The notes: generated from the sequence alone by a model not told the origin. DNA of 9,414 bases from Sedimentisphaerales bacterium (GCA_016928975.1 JAFGJR010000059.1:1-9414), one strand, 5' to 3'; counted from the first letter of the stretch, positions 1 through 5,826 are shown. Made by a program: numbers and translations.

Positions 1-11
1 GAGGCCGTGAT

Positions 12-1499
12 ATGTCAGGCATTTCCACGACACCTGTAGAAGGTTGGCTGCAATCAGGCACCACTGTTCGCTTGGCCGGGTTCGACTGGCATCCTGTCGC
101 TCATCCTCTCCTGCCCTGCAGTCCGCAGTGCGTCGTCAAAGGTCAGGCGACGGTCTTCTTTCTGCGGCAGCATCCCCACGGGAACATCTGGCTGCTGAAG
201 AAGTTTCATCCCGGGCGGCGTCCTTCCGACGAGTATCTGACTTCAGTCAACCGATGTCTTCCGGGCGGCGTTGGAGTGTTCACCTGCACGCAGCGGCGAT
301 TCATCGATAAGTCACAGGTCGATGGCGTTCATTCCCAATACAAGAATCCGGATCTATTCGGGTGGCTTGAAGGGACGGTTCTGATGCCCAAGTGTCCGGG
401 AATGCCTTGGGTTTGCCGGGCCGATGATCTGCGTAATGGGGACGTAGCATGGGCGGCGGATCAGCGCCTGCGAACGGCCATGAACCTTGCCCGGATCATC
501 GACTGGCTGGAGACCCGCAGTATCGCTCACCGCGATCTGTCCGCAACGAACGTCTTTGTCGGGGATGACGGCCGTGTCTACCTGATCGACTTTGACTGTG
601 TTTATCATCCGAGTCTTCCCTGGCAACTGAATACAACCGTCGGGACACCCGGCTACATGGCGCCGTTCCTCAGGGCTGCAAATGGTGAATGGGACGGGGT
701 GCGTTCCTGGCGAACCGGTGCCGACCGCTTCAGCCTGAGTATCCTGGCCTCGGAGTTCCTGCTGATTGATCCTCAGACGAGCTCAAGACATGAGGACGGC
801 ACATTGTTCGCCCAGTCTCACCTCAACAGCAAAGGGCATGAGCACGTGCAGCGACAGATTGCTCATCTGGCGGGGATTGACCGTGGATGTGCTGACCTGC
901 TTCGACGAACGATGGAGGCCAGCGACTTCGATGCCTGCCCGAAACCCGGCGAATGGGTTGCCGGTCTCAGGAGACCGCTATCCCGCCACAACTCGCCTCA
1001 ACCCGAATCTGGGCGTCCGGCGCCTTGGGTCGACGCCGTCTGCCATCGCTGTGACGCTTGCATCCGTATCCCGCCAGATCGGTTCGAGGAACTCAAGGCC
1101 CGGCACAAGCCTCTGCTCTGTCGGCCATGTCTCCAGGAATACCTTCAGGAGCAGACGGCGTCGCGGCTTCGTCGCGATGAGCAATACCCCGAAATCGTCT
1201 GTGAGCGATGCATGAGGCCTGCTCGCATGCCTCGGGACAAGCTGGATAACCTTCGCGCCAGGGGTAAGCCGATTCTCTGCTCACAATGCCTAAAGGTCCA
1301 ACTCGCTGTCTGGCAGGCCGAAGCCGCACAACATGCCGCGGAGTTTCCTCGAACGCTCTGCTCCAGATGCTCGAAGCCGGTTCGCGTTCCAAGAACGAAA
1401 CTGGACTACCTTCGTTCGGCCGGCAAGGCCGTCTTGTGTCTGGATTGTCTGGACGCACGGTCGGGAAGAGCCCGTTCAACTACGCATTCCCCGTCATAG
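12..1499 (+). CDS. Divergent Ser/Thr protein kinase-like protein with three C-terminal zinc-knuckle repeats
   Basis: The protein has 495 residues. Residues ~40-320 form a Hanks-type kinase fold: a lysine pair at 63-64 (LLKKF) as the likely ATP-binding lysine, a catalytic loop HRDLSATN at 173-180, the metal-binding motif as DFD (193-195) instead of DFG, and an activation segment ending GTPGYMAPF, where the usual APE glutamate is replaced. No clear glycine-rich loop is visible. The catalytic HRD aspartate and the asparagine are present, so activity is plausible but unproven. From residue 344 there are three tandem repeats of CxxC-x22-CxxC (C344/347/370/373, C397/400/423/426, C450/453/476/479), each with a Pro-x2-(K/R)-(L/F) and a Gly-Lys or equivalent before the second pair. 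They probably bind one zinc each and may mediate protein or nucleic-acid contacts. The start ATG has GAGG 7 bases upstream. A TGA at 8-10 would fit an upstream gene ending one base before, suggesting an operon whose partners lie outside the window. Seen: the motifs. Inferred: substrate binding through the tail. Confidence 0.85.
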   Translation: MSGISTTPVEGWLQSGTTVRLAGFDWHPVAHPLLPCSPQCVVKGQATVFFLRQHPHGNIWLLKKFHPGRRPSDEYLTSVNRCLPGGVGVFTCTQRRFIDKSQVDGVHSQYKNPDLFGWLEGTVLMPKCPGMPWVCRADDLRNGDVAWAADQRLRTAMNLARIIDWLETRSIAHRDLSATNVFVGDDGRVYLIDFDCVYHPSLPWQLNTTVGTPGYMAPFLRAANGEWDGVRSWRTGADRFSLSILASEFLLIDPQTSSRHEDGTLFAQSHLNSKGHEHVQRQIAHLAGIDRGCADLLRRTMEASDFDACPKPGEWVAGLRRPLSRHNSPQPESGRPAPWVDAVCHRCDACIRIPPDRFEELKARHKPLLCRPCLQEYLQEQTASRLRRDEQYPEIVCERCMRPARMPRDKLDNLRARGKPILCSQCLKVQLAVWQAEAAQHAAEFPRTLCSRCSKPVRVPRTKLDYLRSAGKAVLCLDCLDARSGRARSTTHSPS

Positions 1500-1545
1500 A
1501 TGCGCCCGGTTTTCCAGAAAAAGCATTCCTGCCTTTACCTGTAGA

Positions 1546-1564
1546 GGCGAGTGACGGACTCGCC
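1546..1564 (+). other. Short hairpin between kinase and small downstream gene
   Basis: A perfect 6-bp inverted repeat GGCGAG/CTCGCC flanks a 7-base loop, 47 bases after the kinase stop and 29 bases before the next ATG. No T-run follows, so it is not a typical intrinsic terminator. It could be an mRNA-stability or translation-control element, or chance in GC-rich DNA. Confidence 0.3.
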
Positions 1565-1592
1565 GGAGGATTCCTTTCAGGAGGTTTGAATC

Positions 1593-1847
1593 ATGTCAGA
1601 AGAGAAGACAAAACCCATCGCGAGTAGGAGATTCGACCGCGTCCAGGTGGCGATTTGGCGGTTTCCTCGGCCAAACGGCGGGAGCCGACTGTCTGTCTCC
1701 TTCTCGCGCAGCTATCTGGACAAGAACGATCAGTGGCAGGACTCCGGCTATTTTGATGAGCGCGATCTGCCACACATCCAGAGGGGGCTGGGCTGGGCAC
1801 TGGAAGAGATGCCTCGCTTCGACGATTCGTTTCCGCCTGAGGCGTAG
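1593..1847 (+). CDS. Small conserved protein of the type found on mobile elements, possible ssDNA-binding-like fold
   Basis: The protein has 84 residues. An exact AGGAGG lies 8 bases before the ATG and fixes the start. The N-terminus is a charged tail, followed by strand-like segments RVQVAIWRF and SRLSVSFSRSYLDK, then DQWQDSGYFDERDLPHIQRGL and an acidic end. This pattern (a beta strand with an aliphatic-Trp core, a second strand ending in SFSRxYxDK, then W-x-DS and a helix beginning DLPxI) resembles short hypothetical proteins I know from conjugative elements and plasmids, which have been likened to a PC4-type single-strand-binding fold. The resemblance is from memory, not a search. It follows the kinase by 93 bases and could be co-transcribed. 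No catalytic motif is visible. Confidence 0.8.
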   Translation: MSEEKTKPIASRRFDRVQVAIWRFPRPNGGSRLSVSFSRSYLDKNDQWQDSGYFDERDLPHIQRGLGWALEEMPRFDDSFPPEA

Positions 1848-1876
1848 GGACGCCATCTAGCGCGAGTAACGATCGG

Positions 1877-1896
1877 CGCCGTGTCGGCCAACGGCG
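1877..1896 (+). other. Weak hairpin after the 84-residue gene
   Basis: CGCCGT and ACGGCG form a 6-bp perfect stem around an 8-base loop, 29 bases after the preceding stop. A C-run rather than a T-run follows, so termination is doubtful. Confidence 0.25.
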
Positions 1897-1977
1897 ATGA
1901 ACACCCCCTTTGTTCCCTGCGGCTGGCTGGGCAACCGCGCCGCCCGGCCGGCTGCGGGGTTTCATAAGGAGAAACAC

Positions 1978-2511
1978 ATGCACATGAGTAACGACAGACG
2001 TCTTCCCGATTCGGCCCGCCATCTGCCGGGTGCTGATCGGCAGTCGCCCGCCCCAAGCTGGCCCATCTGCACGCCGACCTGGTCTTCTCGGGTCCGCGAG
2101 GTGTTCTCCGGGTCCAGTTCAGTTCTGCGCCCGTGGATGGGTGCGGCCATCATCCTGGTGGGCAACGCGCTGTTCCACCTGTATTCCCAGTCCTGGCACT
2201 GGGTGCGACCAAACCACGTCGCGAGCGGATACGCTTGGCTGGCCCTTGCCGGCACAATCGTGATGATCATCGAGATCGGCCGCGACACGGTCAATCGCGA
2301 CCTCTGTCCGGCGGCCTTCGTCGTGCCCTCGGCGGTTCTCGGCGTCACCAGCATCGTTGCCTTTCTGGCAGGCTGGCCGGGGATTGAGGCGTGGTTCCCG
2401 TTCTTCCCGCAGGTTGATTTCGTCGGCGAGCTTGAGATGTTCCTGATCTCCTGCGGCACGATCGCGCAGTTGATCTTTTACGGGAGGGCGGTGGGGAGGC
2501 ATGCGTTTTGA
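1978..2511 (+). CDS. Small polytopic membrane protein, four predicted helices
   Basis: The reading frame is open from 1897, but the ATG at 1978 is preceded by AAGGAG with a 6-base gap, so I start here and obtain 177 residues. A second ATG two codons later is an alternative. Residues 1-50 are polar, rich in Pro/Ser/Arg, and probably cytoplasmic. Hydrophobic segments follow at about 53-70 (AAIILVGNALFHLYS), 83-100 (YAWLALAGTIVMIIEI), 111-132 and 150-168. An acidic/basic stretch EIGRDTVNRD lies between helices 2 and 3. There is no signal peptide and no motif that I recognise. The gene follows the 84-residue gene by 130 bases on the same strand. Function is unknown; the role could be anything from a mobile-element membrane protein to a sensor partner of the kinase, with no evidence for either. 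Confidence 0.75.
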   Translation: MHMSNDRRLPDSARHLPGADRQSPAPSWPICTPTWSSRVREVFSGSSSVLRPWMGAAIILVGNALFHLYSQSWHWVRPNHVASGYAWLALAGTIVMIIEIGRDTVNRDLCPAAFVVPSAVLGVTSIVAFLAGWPGIEAWFPFFPQVDFVGELEMFLISCGTIAQLIFYGRAVGRHAF

Positions 2512-2853
2512 GGGGGCTGACTGGTGTCAGGGCCTGGCGGCCGGTATGGGGTTGACTGAATGCGCATGCTCCGTTGCCTGAGGGCGGCGGGGCTGTTGCC
2601 TGCCCCGTGGAACACCGCAGACCATGCGTGGAGGATATGGGTCACGAGCGGTCGGCTTTGCTGCCATGCCACAGTCACTGTGCTTGCTCGCCCCCCGTCA
2701 TCGCGGGCTAATTCGGGCGTTCTGGGCTGGACGCAGGACATCCAGCGATGGATAATCCTGCCCGTAGTGACAAAGGGTCTCCGAGTAGTGCCTGAGCCGG
2801 ACTCTTGTTGTCATCTGTTTCGAACGGATTCTAAACCTTGAAAGGAATCACAC
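2512..2853. other. 342-bp gap without a convincing gene; holds candidate promoter and small hairpins
   Basis: Just after the membrane-protein stop is a 5-bp hairpin CTGAC/GTCAG (2517-2530), without a T-run. A second 6-bp stem CGGGGC/GCCCCG lies at 2588-2607. A promoter-like pair is annotated separately at 2728-2756. A 93-codon open frame spans 2560-2841 but has no ribosome binding site and an unprotein-like Cys/Arg/Trp-rich composition, so I do not call it. Confidence 0.6.
2728..2756 (+). promoter_or_regulatory. Candidate sigma70-type promoter for the HU-like gene
   Basis: TGGACG (4 of 6 to TTGACA) is separated by 17 bases from GATAAT (5 of 6 to TATAAT). Transcription would begin near 2763 and leave a leader of about 90 bases before the HU start. 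This rests on pattern matching only, in a genome whose promoter consensus is unknown. Confidence 0.3.
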
Positions 2854-3165
2854 ATGGCCGCAAAGCTCCCAACCAAGAGTGAAGTCCTCGCCAGCATCGC
2901 CGAGACCACCGAATTGTCCCGCAAGCAGGTCGCCTCTGTCTTTGAGGCCCTTTCCGACCTGATCAAGAAGAATGTGGGCAAAAAGGGGCCGGGCATGTTC
3001 GTCGTGCCGGGGCTGATGAAGATCGTTGTGGTCCAGAAGCCCGCCGTCAAGGCTCGCAAGGGGATCAACCCCTTCACCAAGCAGGAGCAGATGTTCAAAG
3101 CCAAACCTGCCCGCAGGGTCGTCAAGATCCGCCCGACGAAGGCGCTCAAGGACATGGCCAAGTAA
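2854..3165 (+). CDS. HU-like nucleoid DNA-binding protein
   Basis: The protein has 103 residues, within the usual 90-110 range for HU/IHF proteins. AAAGGA lies 7 bases upstream of the ATG. Residues 1-45 match the dimerisation helices (PTKSEVLASIAETTELSRKQ, then VFEALSDLIKKN). Residues 46-63 are the beta core with the hydrophobic GPGMFVVPGLMKIVV. Residues 65-85 correspond to the DNA-intercalating beta arm, with KGINPFTKQE in place of the canonical RxGRNPxTGxE and the proline conserved. A basic C-terminal helix ends KALKDMAK. It bends and wraps DNA in the nucleoid, probably as a homodimer. The subtype with Pro-Thr-Lys-Ser-Glu-Val near the start and the Lys-rich arm resembles planctomycete HU proteins (from memory). 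The gene has its own candidate promoter and a strong terminator, so it is likely a single-gene transcript. Confidence 0.93.
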   Translation: MAAKLPTKSEVLASIAETTELSRKQVASVFEALSDLIKKNVGKKGPGMFVVPGLMKIVVVQKPAVKARKGINPFTKQEQMFKAKPARRVVKIRPTKALKDMAK

Positions 3166-3198
3166 TCGGTTCCGCGATCTGATCGTGACGAGTCATGG

Positions 3199-3230
3199 AC
3201 CCCTGGCACATGGTGCCGGGGGTTTTGTTT
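3199..3230 (+). terminator. Intrinsic terminator of the HU-like gene
   Basis: An 11-position stem (ACCCCTGGCAC paired with GTGCCGGGGGT, one T-G wobble) closes a 3-base loop ATG and is followed at once by TTTTGTTT. It lies 34 bases after the HU stop. The opposite strand lacks a T-run, so it acts only on + transcripts and insulates the convergent minus-strand operon. Confidence 0.9.
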
Positions 3231-3260
3231 GGGCGCTGCCGTCACGGGCCTTCTTCGATA

Positions 3261-3563
3261 TCACTGCCCGTAAACAGCCTCGTACTCTCGCCTCAGTCGT
3301 TCGTCCAGCCCGGCCAAGACCCGATACTCCAGGGCAGATTCGTCGGGGTATTCGTTCTTGTCCATCAAGGCGATGGCGATCACATCCCTCAGGCAGTCCA
3401 AGTCCCAACGATAAAGGGTAATCGGACGAGTCCCGGCGTACTCGGCAATCTTCCTGTCCAGCCCGAACGCTTCTGCCATCGAGCCGGTGTGCCGCTTGAG
3501 TTCCCGCAGTTCGTCGCCGGTAATCCGTATCTTGTGCCGGTGGTCACAAGGTCCGGGCTTCAT
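3261..3563 (-). CDS. Conserved hypothetical protein, last gene of the minus-strand operon
   Basis: The protein has 100 residues. Its ATG overlaps the TGA of the preceding gene as ATGA, indicating translational coupling. It is a soluble, charged and probably all-helical protein. A short basic N-terminus with several His residues (CDHRHKIRI) is followed by a helix around 16-45, then RPITLYRWDLDCL, DKNEYPDESALEYR and a C-terminal helix LDERLRREYEAVYG. I recognise no catalytic motif. The Trp-Asp-Leu-Asp-Cys-Leu and EYPDxSxxEY patterns resemble short hypotheticals I associate with planctomycete accessory DNA, but I cannot name a family. It probably works with the gene it overlaps. Confidence 0.75.
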   Translation of the reverse strand: MKPGPCDHRHKIRITGDELRELKRHTGSMAEAFGLDRKIAEYAGTRPITLYRWDLDCLRDVIAIALMDKNEYPDESALEYRVLAGLDERLRREYEAVYGQ

Positions 3564-3862
3564 GGCAGACCCCCTTGATCCTCGGAAAGAAAGTACTCGT
3601 ACAGATCGACATCTTTGGTTGGGTCGTAGCCTGCGATATCCTCGCCTGGCGCAATTGAAACAGAGATGACCTCAGTCCGGACGCCCTGCGGCAAGGTCCA
3701 ACGGCCCCTCACAATCTGGATGTCCCGCTGCCGCGTCTTGATCTCGGGATGGCGATCCAGCCACTTTTCCAGGATATCGTAGATGTCGGGTTCGCTGAGC
3801 TTGCCGTCGCGGGTGATCTTGCCGTGCAGGAAGGGGATGATTTGGACTCGTGATGGTGTCAT
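3560..3862 (-). CDS. Hypothetical protein, translationally coupled to the next gene
   Basis: The protein has 100 residues. AGGAAG lies about 4 bases upstream of the ATG. The fold is likely alpha/beta: an N-terminal strand RVQIIPFLHG, an acidic helix EPDIYDILEKWLDRHPEIKT, strand-like segments DIQIVRGRW and TEVISVSIAPG, and an acidic end DVDLYEYFLSEDQ. There is no signal peptide, membrane segment or known motif. It starts 24 bases after the GIY-YIG gene stop and overlaps the following gene by 4 bases. The matching lengths and overlap suggest the two small proteins form a pair, for example a complex. A toxin-antitoxin role is possible but nothing in the sequence supports it specifically. Confidence 0.75.
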   Translation of the reverse strand: MTPSRVQIIPFLHGKITRDGKLSEPDIYDILEKWLDRHPEIKTRQRDIQIVRGRWTLPQGVRTEVISVSIAPGEDIAGYDPTKDVDLYEYFLSEDQGGLP

Positions 3863-3886
3863 GGTGCTTCCTGATGTTTTGAGTAG

Positions 3887-4210
3887 TCACAGCGACACCG
3901 TCTGGTTCGATACTGCCGCTGCTTCAGGCTGCCACTTGTTGGGCTGGCTGGCGTCTGCTTGCCTCGCCAATCGTATCAGCGACTCCTTCTCCTGTCGTGA
4001 CATGGCTTTGATCGCCGCTTCGCGTTTCAACGCCAGGCTCCGGGTGGATTGGGTCTCCTGATACTCCAACCTAACCGGAAGGCGGCTGCGGGTGTAGCGG
4101 GAAGCGGTCCCGGCGTTGTGCTGGTCACAGCGGCGGATCACGTCCTTGGCGATGCCTGTGTACAGGGAGCCGTCGGTGCACCGGAGGATGTAAACGAACC
4201 ATACGTCCAC
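3887..4210 (-). CDS. GIY-YIG endonuclease-like protein (UPF0213/YhbQ type)
   Basis: I choose a GTG start at 4210 because AAGGGAG sits 8 bases upstream and homologues of this family begin a few residues before the first motif. This gives 107 residues. The frame is open to 4429, but that part overlaps the upstream gene and reads as noise. Residues 4-17 carry the GIY-YIG core (WFVYILRC then LYTGIA). These are followed by RRCDQHNAG with the conserved arginine and RYTRSRLPVRLEY, then a helix with LKREAAIKAMSRQEKESLI containing the family's conserved glutamate. Family knowledge: GIY-YIG domains cut DNA phosphodiesters, but the standalone UPF0213 proteins have poorly defined roles, with nucleic-acid nuclease activity reported for some. 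The C-terminal ~20 residues (after QADASQPNK) are extra and low in conservation. It lies mid-operon, 24 bases before the next gene. Confidence 0.88.
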   Translation of the reverse strand: MDVWFVYILRCTDGSLYTGIAKDVIRRCDQHNAGTASRYTRSRLPVRLEYQETQSTRSLALKREAAIKAMSRQEKESLIRLARQADASQPNKWQPEAAAVSNQTVSL

Positions 4211-4218
4211 TGAAGTGA

Positions 4219-4225
4219 CTCCCTT
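4219..4225 (-). promoter_or_regulatory. Ribosome binding site deciding the GTG start of the GIY-YIG gene
   Basis: AAGGGAG on the minus strand, 8 bases before GTG at 4210. An earlier in-frame GTG at 4231 has no such motif, and the nearest upstream ATGs would overlap the previous gene. Confidence 0.65.
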
Positions 4226-4313
4226 CTTCACTGTCTTATGCTTCTTCAAGATCGCCTCGTCAGCCCCAGCTCGCGAACCCAGGCCTCGGCAGAACCAACC
4301 GCCGTGAGCCCGA

Positions 4314-4709
4314 CTACCCCTCGGCATCCTCAAGCAAGTACCCCTTCGCCCGCTCGACCAGAAGGAGATCGTTGGCCGCCTCGCGAATGTCTCGTTGCCG
4401 TTCCATCTCAATCTCCTCGGGATCATCATCTTCGTCGTAAAGGCTGGGATCGAAGGGTTTCCTCAGTCGGGCCTTTTCCAGGTACTCGGCAAGCTGCCAC
4501 CGCTCGAAGATCGTCTTGATTTCGGCCACGAACGCAGGGATCTCCGCCCGGAACTCGGCATCCTCCTCGGCGACGTGGAGGAAGTTGAGAAACTTCTCCC
4601 CAACGAGGTAATCAAGGGCCTTGTCGGTCCCGAACTCGTCCTCGATGGTCCGGGTGGCCTCGCACTGCTCAATCCAGATCTTGCACGGGTTCCATGGTTC
4701 ATCATCCAT
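4314..4709 (-). CDS. Acidic hypothetical protein, possibly 3'-frameshifted
   Basis: The protein has 131 residues as read. It is strongly acidic and helical, with no membrane segment. N-terminal MDDEPWNPCKIWIEQCEATR is followed by FGTDKALDYLVGEKFLNFL, a helix-rich middle (AEEDAEFRAEIPAFVAEI), an acidic run SLYDEDDDPEEIEMERQRDI and an end LLEDAEG. I do not recognise the family. The pattern of a conserved Trp-rich start and D-Y-L-V-G-E-K-F-L-x-F resembles small hypotheticals of planctomycetes and other bacteria. The start overlaps the end of the UPF0489 gene by 8 bases; AGAGG lies 9 bases upstream. At the last sense codons the sequence reads GAG GGG TAG, and the -1 frame from the GGGG run stays open for 23 further codons to a TGA at 4246 with a protein-like end (AEAWVRELGLTRRS). 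The true product may therefore be ~154 residues; see findings. Confidence 0.75.
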   Translation of the reverse strand: MDDEPWNPCKIWIEQCEATRTIEDEFGTDKALDYLVGEKFLNFLHVAEEDAEFRAEIPAFVAEIKTIFERWQLAEYLEKARLRKPFDPSLYDEDDDPEEIEMERQRDIREAANDLLLVERAKGYLLEDAEG

Positions 4710-5247
4710 ACCTCAGCACCTCTGACGTCAATCCTATCCTCTTCCGCGTCTCCGGTGCAGCCTTGGCCACAACCCCAAGCAGTCTCTTGCGGAGAGCCTT
4801 GCTGATGAAACCGGGGCTTGTACACATCGTCACGATGTCTGGCGTTGGCCAACTTGGCCGTAGGCGTTTGCCGCTGGTGAACCTTCGGGTAATGGCTTTC
4901 CAGTCTTCTTCGGGCAGCCACTGTTTCGGCGAGTCGATTCTCCGGTCCACCAGCCAGTGAACCCGGCACTTCGGCCAGCGACGCATGGCAAAGTAGAGAA
5001 AGTTGCCTGCGTTGATCGGTGGTCTGTCGCTGAGCATATCGTGGTGTTCGTCAACGTGCAGGATGAAACGGGGAGTGTCGATTACCCCGTCCTTGACGGC
5101 CTTTGCCCAGAAAGCCAAAGCCTCATGATGGTTTGTGAAAACAGAATCCACCGGACGGTTGGCCCACGCGAGCAACTCGTTGAGCCGCTTGAGTGGCTCG
5201 TCAGAGCATCGAAAGTAGTCGAGATCAATGTCCAGAATCACCGACAT
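4702..5247 (-). CDS. UPF0489 family protein (ureohydrolase-like fold, peptide-arginase relatives)
   Basis: The protein has 181 residues. AGAGGA is about 8 bases upstream of the ATG. The protein opens with VILDIDLDYF (D6, D8, D10), then FTNHHEALAFW (H40, H41) and FILHVDEHHDM (H64, D66, H68, D70). These are the metal-ligand signatures of the UPF0489 group, which share the arginase/ureohydrolase fold. In bacterial members, as I recall, the DIDLDxF strand sits at the N-terminus, so the order seen here is normal for them, whereas eukaryotic C5orf22-type proteins carry it after the HxDxHxD motif. Family knowledge: some members are peptide arginases that convert Arg to Orn in ribosomal peptide natural products. 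No precursor peptide or radical-SAM gene is visible here, so the substrate is unknown. The C-terminal part (SKALRKRLLGVVAKAAPETR) is basic. The gene lies 111 bases after the Nudix gene and overlaps the next gene by 8 bases. Confidence 0.8.
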   Translation of the reverse strand: MSVILDIDLDYFRCSDEPLKRLNELLAWANRPVDSVFTNHHEALAFWAKAVKDGVIDTPRFILHVDEHHDMLSDRPPINAGNFLYFAMRRWPKCRVHWLVDRRIDSPKQWLPEEDWKAITRRFTSGKRLRPSWPTPDIVTMCTSPGFISKALRKRLLGVVAKAAPETRKRIGLTSEVLRYG

Positions 5248-5358
5248 CAGGGGGTTCCTCTTGGCTATGGTTGAAGCCCCGATTTCGTGGTGTACCGTTC
5301 GATGGCGTCGGCTCTCTCCATGGCGATGGCAACCGTCCTCGGTGCCCTTCCCTTCAGG

Positions 5359-5826
5359 TCATGCCAAGGGCCGCGATCTGTTGTAGCAGGTCAACAAGGG
5401 CAGCGGGCTTCCCCGAAGCTTCTCGGCTGCTTCAATCCACTCGATGACCTCATCATCCCGCAGCCGCAGATCCCGTAGCTCATCAGGGTGGAACCACGCC
5501 GCCCGAACGGACTCCCTGTCGGGACTGGTCTTCAGCGAACCCCCGACCATCTTCCCGAGGAGCACCATTCTGATCTTCGTCGTCTGACCGTCTTCGGCGA
5601 GGATCTGGTCGGCCCCCAGTAGGCCCAGCGGCTCGATAATGATGCCCGCCTCCTCCCGGGTTTCACGAACGGCGGCGCCCAGAAAATCCTCGCCGGGCTT
5701 CACACCGCCAGCGGGCAGGTACCAGGCCGTTTCACCGTCTGGCTCGCGTTCCTCGACGAGCACGTACCTGTCGTTCTCACGGACGACTGCCAGCGAGAAG
5801 AAAATGGCGTCGAAATGTGCTCTCAT
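5359..5826 (-). CDS. Nudix hydrolase, possibly frameshifted near its 3' end
   Basis: The protein has 155 residues from the ATG at 5826, chosen because AGGAG lies 7 bases before it; a further ATG two codons upstream is only one base from that motif. The Nudix box occupies residues 40-62: G40, G41, E46, then R54 E55 xx E58 E59 x G61, matching Gx5Ex7REUxEExGU apart from Thr in the hydrophobic position. The preceding WYLPAGG is typical. Nudix enzymes hydrolyse a nucleoside diphosphate linked to another group, using Mg2+ bound by the REXXEE glutamates; the substrate cannot be told from sequence. After residue ~138 the composition changes (PLPLLTCYNRSRPLA). The -1 frame from the GGGG run at 5411-5414 instead reads a regular helix (KPAALVDLLQQIAALGMT) ending at a TGA at 5354. 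First gene of the minus-strand operon, divergent from the M28-like gene. Confidence 0.88.
   Translation of the reverse strand: MRAHFDAIFFSLAVVRENDRYVLVEEREPDGETAWYLPAGGVKPGEDFLGAAVRETREEAGIIIEPLGLLGADQILAEDGQTTKIRMVLLGKMVGGSLKTSPDRESVRAAWFHPDELRDLRLRDDEVIEWIEAAEKLRGSPLPLLTCYNRSRPLA

Noticed and set aside
2560..2841. 93-codon frame before the HU-like gene
   Set aside because: It has no ribosome binding site and an unlikely composition, and it overlaps the candidate HU promoter.
4211..4429. N-terminal extension of the GIY-YIG protein
   Set aside because: It overlaps the acidic hypothetical gene out of frame. A GTG with a good AAGGGAG at the expected family start explains the gene better.
4702..5247. 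Ribosomal peptide natural-product cluster around the UPF0489 gene
   Set aside because: No precursor-like peptide, radical-SAM enzyme or transporter was found in the window.
3261..5826. Integron cassette array, suggested by the mix of small unrelated genes on one strand
   Set aside because: Genes overlap by 4 and 8 bases, the gaps are too short for attC sites, and no attC-like paired core sites or integrase were seen.
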